This document shows, in pieces, positions 1 to 7,749 of a stretch of DNA of 64,000 bases. Below the pieces are notes generated by a model. It searched no databases. It worked only from the letters and a program-made list of their open reading frames with translations, and was not told where the DNA came from. Position 1 is the stretch's first letter. Each line of letters begins with the position of its first letter. The DNA lies in the NCBI RefSeq assembly GCF_027497495.1, contig NZ_CP114205.1:6820001-6884000 (forward strand), written 5' to 3'. This DNA comes from Streptomyces tubercidicus. Its GTDB lineage: Bacteria; Actinomycetota; Actinomycetes; Streptomycetales; Streptomycetaceae. The position numbers and the translations under genes were made by a program.

Positions 1-39
1 TCGGGGCGCCGATGGTCCCCGCTGCCGCCGGGTTTCTGA
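1..39 (+). other. Possible C-terminal end of an upstream gene
   Basis: Reading from base 1, one frame stays open to a TGA at 37-39 and would end in Pro-Pro-Gly-Phe. It stops 4 bases before the next gene, which fits an operon partner, but 13 codons are too few to identify a protein. It may be chance. Confidence 0.2.
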
Positions 40-43
40 AAGG

Positions 44-1129
44 ATGAGCAAAGACTCGATCAGATGCGCAAAAGGGGAGAATTTCGTGGTAGCCAGCCGC
101 CCACAGTCCGGAATGGGCCCTGCCGAGCTGGTGCAGGCCGCGGCCATGGCCCGCCGTTTCTATCTTGAGGGCAAGTCGAAGATCCAGATCGCGGAGGAAT
201 TCGGCGTCAGCCGGTTCAAGGTCGCGCGGGTGCTGGAGACGGCGCTGGAGCGTGATCTCGTACGGATCGAGATCCGGGTGCCCTCCGAGCTGGACGCCGA
301 ACGTTCCGACGCCCTCCGGGCCCGCTACGGCCTGCGGCACGCGGTGGTCGTCGAGTCGCCCGCCGATGCTCCCCCCGCCTTCGGCGGCCAGACCCCGCCC
401 GAGGACGCCGCCGACCCGGAGAACCTCGGTGAGGTCGCCGCCGACCTGCTGGGCGAGCTGGTCGCCGAGGGCGATGTGCTGGGGCTGGCCTGGGGCCGGT
501 CGACCATTCATATGGCCGCCGCGCTGCACCGCCTCCCGCCGTGCACCGTCGTGCAGTTGACCGGTGTCTACGACGCGGGGACCGCCGACCGCGGCTCGGT
601 CGAGGCGGTGCGCCGGGCGGCCGATGTCGCCGGGGGCGAGGCGCACCCGATCTACGCGCCGATGCTGCTGCCCGACTCGGCGACGGCCGAGGCGCTGCGC
701 CGCCAGACCGGCATTGCCCGCGCGTTCGAGTACTTCGACAAGGTCACCGTCGCCTGCGTCTCCATCGGCTCCTGGGAGCCGGGCGTCTCGACCGTCTACG
801 ACATGCTGAGCGAGGAGGAGCGGGAGCACTACGCCTCGCTGGGTGCCGCCGCCGAGATGTCGGCGCACCTCTTCGATGCCGAGGGGCGGCGGATCGGCCG
901 GGACCTCGGCGAGCGCTGCATCACGGTCGAGGCGGACCGGCTGCGCCGTATCCCGGAGGTCGTCGCCATCGCGGGCGGCCGTCGCAAGGCCGCCGCGATC
1001 GGCGCGGTGCTGCGCTCCGGTCTGGTGACGAGCCTGGTCACGGACACCGCCGCGGCCGACCATCTGCTGCTGGAGACCGGCCCGGGGACGCGCCCCGCAC
1101 TGGACCGCGCCGACCCTGACGGGGCGTGA
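44..1129 (+). CDS. SorC/DeoR-type sugar-binding transcriptional regulator
   Basis: A 361-residue DNA-binding protein expected to sense a phosphorylated sugar. Residues 25-65 form a helix-turn-helix (LEGKSKIQIAEEFGVSRFKV), followed by a long SorC-type sugar-binding domain with the GLAWGRS segment near residue 150. An ATG at 44 follows GAAAGG. A second start at the internal Met (MGPAELVQAA) is possible because homologues diverge before that point. No target gene is evident: the next genes encode an RNase and its inhibitor. Family assignment is firm; the effector is unknown. Confidence 0.85.
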   Translation: MSKDSIRCAKGENFVVASRPQSGMGPAELVQAAAMARRFYLEGKSKIQIAEEFGVSRFKVARVLETALERDLVRIEIRVPSELDAERSDALRARYGLRHAVVVESPADAPPAFGGQTPPEDAADPENLGEVAADLLGELVAEGDVLGLAWGRSTIHMAAALHRLPPCTVVQLTGVYDAGTADRGSVEAVRRAADVAGGEAHPIYAPMLLPDSATAEALRRQTGIARAFEYFDKVTVACVSIGSWEPGVSTVYDMLSEEEREHYASLGAAAEMSAHLFDAEGRRIGRDLGERCITVEADRLRRIPEVVAIAGGRRKAAAIGAVLRSGLVTSLVTDTAAADHLLLETGPGTRPALDRADPDGA

Positions 1130-1250
1130 CGTACGCCCGAGCCGGACGCGGTACGGGAGCGGCCGCGACGGCCGGTGCCGAGCCGCCCGCGGGCACCGGG
1201 GGCACGGTCATCGACGAGCAGCCCGCGCGGGCCTGTGACAGCATCGGCGC

Positions 1251-1718
1251 ATGGTGATCCGCTCCTGTCCGCGCCGCGCCGCCGCCCTCGTCGGCGCGCT
1301 GCTCGCCGGGCTGCTCCTGGTGCTCACCGGGTGTGCCACGGGCGGTGGGGCCAACGGGAGTTCGCAGGCGGCGCCACGGGCCGGAGCCACGGCCGTCGAC
1401 GGGACGCCGCGCGCTTCCGGCGTACCGGACTGGGCCCAGGGCATGCCGGTCGTTCCGGTCGGCGAGCTGCCCTCCCAGGCGCGGGACACCCTGCGCCTCA
1501 TCGACGCCGGCGGGCCCTTCCCGTACGACCGGGACGGCACGGTCTTCGGCAACCGGGAGCGACTGCTGCCCCGTCAGCCGCGCGGCTACTACCACGAGTA
1601 CACGGTCCCCACGCCCGGCGCACCGGACCGCGGCGCCCGCCGGCTGGTCACCGGCGAGGGCCATGAGACGTACTACACCAGTGATCACTACCGGTCCTTC
1701 AAGGCGGTGCTCCGATGA
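1251..1718 (+). CDS. Secreted guanyl-specific ribonuclease, RNase Sa/N1 family
   Basis: A 155-residue extracellular endoribonuclease of the barnase/RNase T1 superfamily, expected to cut RNA after guanosine. Residues 1-28 form a signal peptide ending in a lipobox-like LTGC (Cys28), so the product may be a lipoprotein rather than freely secreted. The C-terminal half follows RNase Sa closely: GGPFPYDRDGTVFGNRE, then YYHEYTVPTPG, then SDHY. By position, the catalytic residues correspond to Glu116, Arg127 and His146. The next gene overlaps it by 4 bases and encodes a barstar, which supports the enzyme being active and toxic in the cytoplasm. Confidence 0.9.
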   Translation: MVIRSCPRRAAALVGALLAGLLLVLTGCATGGGANGSSQAAPRAGATAVDGTPRASGVPDWAQGMPVVPVGELPSQARDTLRLIDAGGPFPYDRDGTVFGNRERLLPRQPRGYYHEYTVPTPGAPDRGARRLVTGEGHETYYTSDHYRSFKAVLR

Positions 1719-2158
1719 CGGAACCCGTGCCCCGGCCGCTTGCGGCGGTGCTCGACGGCAGCACACCCGCGGGCGTGCTGCCCTGGCCCGCTGAGCGCGC
1801 GGTGGCGGACGCGCTGACCGCCGCCCGGGACGCCGGCTGGACCGGGGCGGCCCTGGACCTCGACGGGGTCGCGGACAAGGCCGCCTTCATGGAGCGCTGC
1901 GTCCGCGCGCTGCGGCTGCCGGACTGGTTCGGCCGGAACTGGGACGCGCTCGCCGACAGCCTCACCGATCTGTCCTGGTGCCCGGCCGGCCGCGGCCGGC
2001 TGCTCGTGGTGACGGGCTGGCAGGGGTACGCGGCCGCGGCGCCCGAGGACTGGAGCATCGTCGAGGGCGTGCTGGCGGATGCGGTGGGTTACTGGCGGGA
2101 CACGGACGCCGGGCTGGCCGTGATCATGGCCCGCGGACGGGCCCGGCAGGGCGCTTAG
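1715..2158 (+). CDS. Barstar-family ribonuclease inhibitor
   Basis: A 147-residue cytoplasmic inhibitor expected to bind and block the RNase encoded just upstream. The central segment (DWFGRNWDALADSLTDLSW) is the barstar signature, including the Asp and Trp residues of the helix and loop that occlude the RNase active site in the barnase-barstar pair. Its ATG overlaps the RNase stop (ATGA), so translation is coupled and inhibitor is made with each round of enzyme synthesis. Length is longer than barstar itself (about 90 residues), with an extra N-terminal region. Confidence 0.85.
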   Translation: MTEPVPRPLAAVLDGSTPAGVLPWPAERAVADALTAARDAGWTGAALDLDGVADKAAFMERCVRALRLPDWFGRNWDALADSLTDLSWCPAGRGRLLVVTGWQGYAAAAPEDWSIVEGVLADAVGYWRDTDAGLAVIMARGRARQGA

Positions 2159-2302
2159 CGACGGCAGCGGCGACCCGACCAGCGGCGATGCCGCGCGGTC
2201 CGCCCTCGGCGCCGAGCCTCCCCGTGCGGGCAGGGACACACCGGGCGCCGCAGGGCCCCTTGGGGGATCGCACACACGGCCGGAGAAGTGCTCGGACAAT
2301 CA

Positions 2303-2330
2303 TATGACCCCTGGTCAGGGCCCGTATCCT
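2303..2330 (+). promoter_or_regulatory. Promoter giving a leaderless guaB1 mRNA (candidate)
   Basis: A TATCCT hexamer at 2325-2330 ends 6 bases before the ATG at 2337, and a weak TATGAC -35-like element lies at 2303-2308 with a 16-base spacer. Transcription would start at or near the A of the start codon. No ribosome binding site precedes the ATG, which agrees with a leaderless message. Confidence 0.5.
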
Positions 2331-2336
2331 GGCCAT

Positions 2337-3800
2337 ATGCGATTCCTGAACCCGAAGAACGGCGCGCTCGAAGAGAGTTCTTCGGTGCCCTACGACCTGA
2401 CCTACGACGATGTGTTCATGGTGCCCGGACGCTCCGCCGTCGGCTCCCGCCAGGGCGTGGACCTCTCCTCGCATGACGGGACGGGAACCACCATCCCGCT
2501 CGTGGTCGCCAACATGACGGCGATCGCCGGCCGCCGGATGGCCGAGACCGTGGCCCGCCGTGGTGGTCTGGTCGTCATTCCGCAGGACATCCCGCTCGAT
2601 GTCGTCACCGACGTCGTGACCTGGGTCAAGCGCCGTCATCTGGTCCTGGACACGCCGATCGTGCTGTCCCCGGTCGCGACCGTGGCCGACGCCCTGGCGC
2701 TGCTGCCCAAGCGGGCGCACGGCGCGGGCATCGTCGTCGAGGGCGGCCGCCCGGTCGGTGTCGTCACCGAACACGATCTGGCCGGGGTGGACCGCTTCAC
2801 CCAGGTGGCCGAGGTCATGTCCAGGGACCTGCTGGTCCTGGACGCGGACATCGACCCGCGGGACGCCTTCAACCGTCTCGACGCCGCCAACCGCAAGCTC
2901 GCGCCCGCGGTCGACGCGGACGGCATGCTGATCGGCATCCTCACCCGTAAGGGCGCGCTCCGGGCCACCCTCTACACCCCCGCCACGGACGCCGACGGCA
3001 AGCTGCGGATCGCGGCCGCCGTCGGCATCAACGGCGATGTGGCGGGCCGGGCCAAGGCCCTGCTGGCCGCCGGTGTGGACACTCTCGTCGTGGACACCGC
3101 GCACGGTCATCAGGAGTCGATGATCAGCGCGATCAAGGCGGTCCGGGGGCTGGACCCGCAGGTCCCGATCGTGGCGGGCAATATCGTGGCCGCCGAGGGC
3201 GTGCGCGATCTGATCGAGGCCGGGGCGGACATCATCAAGGTCGGTGTCGGACCGGGCGCGATGTGCACCACCCGGATGATGACCGGCGTCGGTCGGCCGC
3301 AGTTCTCCGCGGTGCTGGAGTGTGCCGCCGAGGCCAGGAAGTTCGGCAAGCACGTCTGGGCCGACGGCGGCATCCGGCACCCCCGCGATGTCGCCATGGC
3401 GCTGGCCGCGGGGGCGTCCAACGTCATGATCGGCTCCTGGTTCGCCGGCACCCTCGAATCGCCCGGTGACCTCCAGCACACCGCCGACGGCCGCCCGTAC
3501 AAGGAGAGCTTCGGGATGGCCTCCGCCCGTGCGGTGCGCAACCGTACGAGCGATGAGTCGGCCTACGACCGGGCCCGCAAGGGGCTCTTCGAGGAGGGCA
3601 TCTCCACCTCGCGGATGTTCGTCGACCAGGCGCGCCCCGGCGTCGAGGACCTGATCGACTCGATCATCGCGGGCGTCCGCAGCTCCTGCACCTACGCGGG
3701 CGCGGCCTCCCTGGCGGAGTTCGCCGAGAAGGCCGTGGTCGGGGTGCAGAGCGCCGCCGGTTACGCCGAGGGCAAGCCGCTGCACGACAGCTGGAACTGA
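2337..3800 (+). CDS. guaB1: GuaB1-type IMP dehydrogenase/GMP reductase family protein
   Basis: A 487-residue purine enzyme of the IMPDH/GMPR family. The barrel is split by two CBS motifs (about residues 95-210). The active-site loop carries the catalytic Cys (GVGPGAMCTTRMMTGVG), and there is a DGGIRHPRDV phosphate-binding segment. Mycobacterial GuaB1 was shown to be a GMP reductase, so nucleotide recycling is more likely than de novo GMP synthesis. The start was set at MRFLNPKNG, where homologues begin, rather than at an ATG 33 bases upstream; the chosen ATG sits at a probable leaderless transcription start. A strong terminator follows. Confidence 0.9.
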   Translation: MRFLNPKNGALEESSSVPYDLTYDDVFMVPGRSAVGSRQGVDLSSHDGTGTTIPLVVANMTAIAGRRMAETVARRGGLVVIPQDIPLDVVTDVVTWVKRRHLVLDTPIVLSPVATVADALALLPKRAHGAGIVVEGGRPVGVVTEHDLAGVDRFTQVAEVMSRDLLVLDADIDPRDAFNRLDAANRKLAPAVDADGMLIGILTRKGALRATLYTPATDADGKLRIAAAVGINGDVAGRAKALLAAGVDTLVVDTAHGHQESMISAIKAVRGLDPQVPIVAGNIVAAEGVRDLIEAGADIIKVGVGPGAMCTTRMMTGVGRPQFSAVLECAAEARKFGKHVWADGGIRHPRDVAMALAAGASNVMIGSWFAGTLESPGDLQHTADGRPYKESFGMASARAVRNRTSDESAYDRARKGLFEEGISTSRMFVDQARPGVEDLIDSIIAGVRSSCTYAGAASLAEFAEKAVVGVQSAAGYAEGKPLHDSWN

Positions 3801-3841
3801 CCCGTCACGAGGCCGCCCGCCGGTCCTCGTCACCGCCGCTC

Positions 3842-3874
3842 AACGGCCCCGCACGGACTCCGTGCGGGGCCGTT
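3842..3874 (+). terminator. Rho-independent-type hairpin after guaB1
   Basis: A perfect 15-base stem (AACGGCCCCGCACGG and its complement) with a 3-base loop lies 42 bases past the guaB1 stop. It has only a short T run, as is usual in this genus. Confidence 0.75.
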
Positions 3875-3940
3875 CGCGTAAGCGGAACCCGGGGGCCCGG
3901 TCTGTACCGCGCCCCGGAACCCGTACGATCGGACCCTGGC

Positions 3941-4037
3941 GCGCAACGAACCACCGTCCGCCGCGCCGGTGCGCAACGATCCTGCGCCGTTACGCAAGGA
4001 ACCTGCATTACGGCAGGTCAGCGGCGGGCCGTAGGGT
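3941..4037 (+). promoter_or_regulatory. Permease promoter with three GCGCAACG-type operator sites
   Basis: Sites at 3941 (GCGCAACGAA), 3971 (GCGCAACGAT) and 3992 (ACGCAAGGAA) are followed by a -35-like TTACGG at 4008 and a -10-like TAGGGT at 4032, with an 18-base spacer. The same order and almost the same spacing recur upstream of the amidase gene at 7615-7713. The long region 3801-4181 holds no gene; it contains the guaB1 terminator and this element. Lrp/AsnC binding is inferred from the regulator gene lying just downstream. Confidence 0.55.
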
Positions 4038-4181
4038 CAAGCGCTGTACGTGGAGTGGCGGGGACCGCCTGCTCGGCGGTCTCCTGCTGCGGGGTGCTTC
4101 GGCATGCCCGTATACCGACCGCTGCCGGTCGCCGTCATCCGTACCCGTCATCTGATCGGCAGCGATAAAGGAGCCACCCCA

Positions 4182-5654
4182 GTGTTGGAGCACGGCGCAT
4201 CCCCGCCCGCAGGGGACAGCGACCCCCGTCCCCCCTCGTCCGGGGGCCTGGCCACGCGGCTGATGCGGCGCAAGCCCGTCGAGCGGCTGGTCGCCGAGGG
4301 CGGCCAGGGGGAGGGCGGCACGCTCCGGCGCTCCATGGGCATGTGGCAGCTGACCATGATCAGCATCGGGGCCACGCTCGGCACCGGCATCTTCGTGGTC
4401 CTCGGCGAGGCCGTCCCGGACGCCGGGCCCGCGGTCATCCTCGCCTTCGTGATCGCCGGTGTCACCGCGCTGTTCTCCGCGCTGTCCTACGCCGAGCTGG
4501 CCGGCAGCATCCCGGTCTCCGGATCCTCGTACTCCTACGCCTACGCCACCCTCGGTGAGCTGGTCGCCTGGGTCTGCGGCTGGTGTCTGATCCTGGAGTA
4601 CGGCGTCTCGGTCGCGGCCGTCGCCGTGGGCTGGGGCCAGTATCTGAACGAGCTGCTCAACGGCGTCTTCGGCGTCACCATCCCGGACGCGCTGTCCCAG
4701 CCGCCCGGCGACGGCGGCATCTTCAACCTGCCGGCCCTGCTGGTCGTACTGCTCGCGATGGTGTTCCTGCTGGGCGGGGCCAAGGAGAGCGCCCGCGCCA
4801 ACACGATCATGGTCGTCGTCAAGATCGCCGCGCTGCTGCTGTTCTGCGGTGTCGCCGTCCAGGGCGTGCGGTCCGGCAACTACGCGAACTTCTTCCCGAT
4901 GGGCATGGCGGGCGTCAGCGCGGCCGGCGCGACCCTGTTCTTCTCGTACATCGGCTTCGACGCCGCCTCCACCGCCGGTGAGGAGGCCAAGGACCCGCAG
5001 CGCGACCTGCCGCGCGCGATCATGCTCTCGCTGGTGATCGTCACGGCGCTGTACTGCCTGGTCGCGGCCATCGCCGTGGGCGCGATGCCCTGGCAGAGGT
5101 TCGAGGGCTCGGAGGCCGCGCTGGCCGGGATCATGAAGGCGGTCACCGGCCAGAGCTGGTGGGCCGTGCTGCTCGCCTTCGGCGCGGTCGTCGCCATCGC
5201 CAGCGTCGTGCTGACCGTGCTCTACGGCCAGACCCGCATCCTGTTCGCGATGTCCCGGGACGGCCTGGTGCCGAAGGTGTTCTCCAAGGTGCACCCGAAG
5301 AGCGGTGCGCCGCGCGCCAACACCGTCCTGGTCTCGCTGTTCTGCGGGGTGCTCGCCGCCGCGGTGCCGCTGGGCGAGCTGGCCGACGCCACCAGCATCG
5401 GCACCCTGTTCGCCTTCGCGCTGGTCAATATCGCGGTGATCGTGCTGCGCCGCACCCGGCCCGACATGCCGCGCAGCTTCCGCACCCCGCTCTCGCCGCT
5501 CTTCCCGGCGATCGGCTTCCTGCTGTGCGTCTACATGATGGGCAGCCTCGGCACCGTGACCTGGATGGTCTTCGGTGTCTGGATGGTCGTGGGCCTTGTG
5601 TTCTACTTCGGATACGGCTTGCGCCGCTCCCGATTGGCCACCGCAGAGAAGTGA
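4182..5654 (+). CDS. APC-family amino acid permease, probably for cationic amino acids
   Basis: A 490-residue integral membrane transporter. The first helix has the APC signature GATLGTGIFVVLG, and about 12 hydrophobic segments follow, as in CAT/YfnA-type cationic amino acid permeases. The start was placed at a GTG (VLEHGASPP) preceded by AAAGGAG at 4168-4174; an open frame runs further upstream but through the promoter. The next gene encodes an Lrp/AsnC regulator 10 bases away. The amidase and monooxygenase genes for lysine or arginine breakdown downstream suggest the substrate. Substrate specificity is inferred from context. Confidence 0.85.
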   Translation: MLEHGASPPAGDSDPRPPSSGGLATRLMRRKPVERLVAEGGQGEGGTLRRSMGMWQLTMISIGATLGTGIFVVLGEAVPDAGPAVILAFVIAGVTALFSALSYAELAGSIPVSGSSYSYAYATLGELVAWVCGWCLILEYGVSVAAVAVGWGQYLNELLNGVFGVTIPDALSQPPGDGGIFNLPALLVVLLAMVFLLGGAKESARANTIMVVVKIAALLLFCGVAVQGVRSGNYANFFPMGMAGVSAAGATLFFSYIGFDAASTAGEEAKDPQRDLPRAIMLSLVIVTALYCLVAAIAVGAMPWQRFEGSEAALAGIMKAVTGQSWWAVLLAFGAVVAIASVVLTVLYGQTRILFAMSRDGLVPKVFSKVHPKSGAPRANTVLVSLFCGVLAAAVPLGELADATSIGTLFAFALVNIAVIVLRRTRPDMPRSFRTPLSPLFPAIGFLLCVYMMGSLGTVTWMVFGVWMVVGLVFYFGYGLRRSRLATAEK

Positions 5655-5664
5655 ACCACCCGCA

Positions 5665-6120
5665 GTGCGACTGAACGATCTCGACGAACGCATCGTCCAC
5701 GCCCTCGCCGAGGACGCCCGCCGCAGCTATGCGGACATCGGCCAGGAGGTCGGACTGTCCGCACCGGCCGTCAAACGCCGGGTGGACCGGCTGCGGGCGG
5801 ACGGCGCGATCACCGGATTCACCGTACGGGTCGACCCGGCCGCGCTCGGCTGGGAGACCGAGGGGTTCATCGAGATCTACTGCCGCCGCAACACCTCGCC
5901 CGAGTCGATCCACCGCGGCCTGTCGCGCTACCCGGAAGTGGCGTCCGCCTCCACCGTCACCGGTGAGGCGGACGCCGTCGTCCAGGTCTTCGCCTCCGAC
6001 ATGCGGCACTTCGAGCGGGTGCTGGAACGGATCGCGGGCGAGCCGTTCGTGGAGCGGACGAAGTCCGTGCTGGTGCTCTCCCCGCTGCTGCGGCGCTACA
6101 GCTCGGGGGCGCCGGGCTGA
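5665..6120 (+). CDS. Lrp/AsnC-family transcriptional regulator
   Basis: A 151-residue amino-acid-responsive regulator. The N-terminus has the AsnC helix-turn-helix (LNDLDERIVHALAEDARRSY, then GLSAPAVKRRVDRL), and the C-terminal half is an AsnC/RAM ligand-binding domain (TGEADAVVQVFASDMRHFER). The start is a GTG 10 bases after the permease stop; no ATG is available before the helix-turn-helix. It probably controls both the permease promoter and the amidase promoter, since both carry the same three-site array. The ligand is likely the transported amino acid. Confidence 0.85.
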   Translation: MRLNDLDERIVHALAEDARRSYADIGQEVGLSAPAVKRRVDRLRADGAITGFTVRVDPAALGWETEGFIEIYCRRNTSPESIHRGLSRYPEVASASTVTGEADAVVQVFASDMRHFERVLERIAGEPFVERTKSVLVLSPLLRRYSSGAPG

Positions 6121-6149
6121 CCCGCCGCCTGTCGCGGCGGCCGCGCGCT

Positions 6150-6511
6150 TCAGGTCACGCCTGGCCGCGCGCCGGCCCGCAGACCGCTCACCACGGCGGC
6201 GCCCACCACCAGCACCACACCCGCCGCGATCCGGTAGCCCAGCGCCGTGCCGTCGGTGAACGCGGTGACGGCCGTGGCCCCGTGCCCGGTCCCCGAGGCG
6301 ACGCGCACGGACAGTACGGTGCCCACCACGGCGATCCCCAGCGCGGCGCCCAACTCCCGTGCCGCGCCGACGAGGTCGTCGGCGCGCACAGCAGCGCGCC
6401 CGCGCCGAACACCCCGAGCCCGGCCAGCGGCACCCCCTCGCGGCCCACCCGGTCACCGAGCGCCCCGGCGGCCGCGGGAGGGGACTCCGGAGGGGAACCG
6501 GTGGAGGTCAT
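6150..6511 (-). pseudogene. Remnant of an EmrB/QacA-type MFS exporter
   Basis: Two pieces of one drug-exporter family remain in different frames. The 5' piece (from 6511) encodes a start followed by GDRVGREGVPLAGLGVFGAG, the loop and helix normally found at helices 2-3. The 3' piece (to 6150) encodes RELGAALGIAVVGTVLSVRV and the last helix. Roughly 300 residues between them are gone and the junction is out of frame. It is divergent from the LysR gene, its probable former regulator. Confidence 0.65.
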
Positions 6512-6523
6512 GCCCGGACGCTA

Positions 6524-6543
6524 AGGTCCATCTCAGATGACCT
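6524..6543. promoter_or_regulatory. Imperfect palindrome in the LysR/MFS divergent region
   Basis: AGGT-C-CATCT and AGATG-ACCT form inverted arms around one central base, with a one-base asymmetry. The position between the divergent LysR and exporter starts suits an autoregulatory site. This is pattern only. Confidence 0.35.
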
Positions 6544-6564
6544 CAAATGCAAGGGGTGCACTCC

Positions 6565-7521
6565 ATGATTGCGCGAAACGCAAACATCGACCTCAACCTG
6601 CTGACGGCACTGGACGCCCTGCTCGAAGAGCAGAGTGTGACCGCGGCCGCCGACCGGCTCGGGCTCTCCGGACCGGCCATGAGCCGCGCCCTCGGTCGTA
6701 TCCGCCGCACGATCGGCGACCCCGTTCTGGTGCGGGCCGGCCGCCATATGGTGCCCACCCCGCGCGCCCTGGAAATCAGGGCCGAGGTACGGCGGCTGGT
6801 GGAGGCGGCACACGGCGTCCTGGCCCCGTCCGCGCCGGCCGACCCGGCCCAGCTGGTCCGGGTGTTCACCCTCTACGCCAACGATCTCTTCGTCACCGAC
6901 GTCGGCCCGCGACTGGTCGCCCGCGCCGCCCGCGAAGCGCCGCAGGTCGTACTGCGATTCCTCGGCGAGAGCCATATCGATGTGCCGCTGCTGCGGGACG
7001 GCGCAGCGGATCTGGAGTTCGGCGTCATCGACAGCCCCGAGCCGGAGATCCGCCGGGAGGAGCTGTTCGTCGACCGCAGCGTCGCGGTGGTGCGCGACGG
7101 CCACCCGCTGACCGCCGGGAAACTCACCCTGCGCCGCTACGCCGACGCCGCCCATCTCAACTTCTCCCGCCGCGGCCGGCTGACCGGGCCGGTCGATGAG
7201 GCCCTCGCCGCACACGGCCTGCGGCGCAAGGTGATCGCCACCGTCCCGACCTTCGCCGCCGCGCTGATGATGGTCCGCGACAGCGATGCGGTGGGCCTGA
7301 CCGCCGAGCGGGCCGGGCTGGCGACGGTCCACGGGCTGGGGCTGCGCACCCTGCCGATCCCGCTCGAACTGCCACCGATGAACATGGAGATGGCCTGGCA
7401 CCCGCGCCAGGAGGCCGATGCGGGACACCGGTGGCTGCGCGGGCTGGTACGGGAGACGGTGCGGGAGTCGGTGCGGGATGTGCCGCCCCTGACCACCCAC
7501 CCGACCCGACGGCCCACCTGA
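6565..7521 (+). CDS. LysR-family transcriptional regulator
   Basis: A 318-residue regulator of the NodD/SyrM-like LysR branch. The N-terminal winged helix reads LNLLTALDALLEEQSVTAAA with the recognition helix SGPAMSRALGRIR, followed by a substrate-binding domain from about residue 90. The start was moved to the ATG at 6565 because AAGGGG at 6551-6556 sits 8 bases upstream. Its divergent neighbour is the wrecked exporter, so its original target may be lost. It lies between the AsnC gene and the amidase operon but on its own there is no sign that it controls them. Confidence 0.85.
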   Translation: MIARNANIDLNLLTALDALLEEQSVTAAADRLGLSGPAMSRALGRIRRTIGDPVLVRAGRHMVPTPRALEIRAEVRRLVEAAHGVLAPSAPADPAQLVRVFTLYANDLFVTDVGPRLVARAAREAPQVVLRFLGESHIDVPLLRDGAADLEFGVIDSPEPEIRREELFVDRSVAVVRDGHPLTAGKLTLRRYADAAHLNFSRRGRLTGPVDEALAAHGLRRKVIATVPTFAAALMMVRDSDAVGLTAERAGLATVHGLGLRTLPIPLELPPMNMEMAWHPRQEADAGHRWLRGLVRETVRESVRDVPPLTTHPTRRPT

Positions 7522-7614
7522 CCCGGCCACCCACCTCACTCCCGGGCGCCGACCTGCGGCTCGACGCGCGCCGGGGCGGCTGACGAGCAATCCCCGGGGA
7601 CCGCTCCGCCACAG

Positions 7615-7713
7615 GCGCAACGAATCACCGCACAGTCCCTTGAACGCGCAATGAATCGTCCATCGGCGCGCAACGCTGGCGCCTTGTCCCGGATCACCGG
7701 CGGCCCGTAGCGT
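7615..7713 (+). promoter_or_regulatory. Amidase-monooxygenase promoter with three GCGCAACG-type sites
   Basis: Sites at 7615 (GCGCAACGAA), 7646 (GCGCAATGAA) and 7668 (GCGCAACGCT) precede a -35-like TTGTCC at 7684 and a -10-like TAGCGT at 7708, with an 18-base spacer. Spacings of 31 and 22 match the 30 and 21 seen upstream of the permease, and the distance to the -35 is the same (6 bases). A segment around the -10 (GGCCCGTAGCGTCAAG) is also nearly shared. Confidence 0.6.
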
Positions 7714-7749
7714 CAAGGCGTCCGCCCGCACCGTCCGCCGAGGGGTCCC

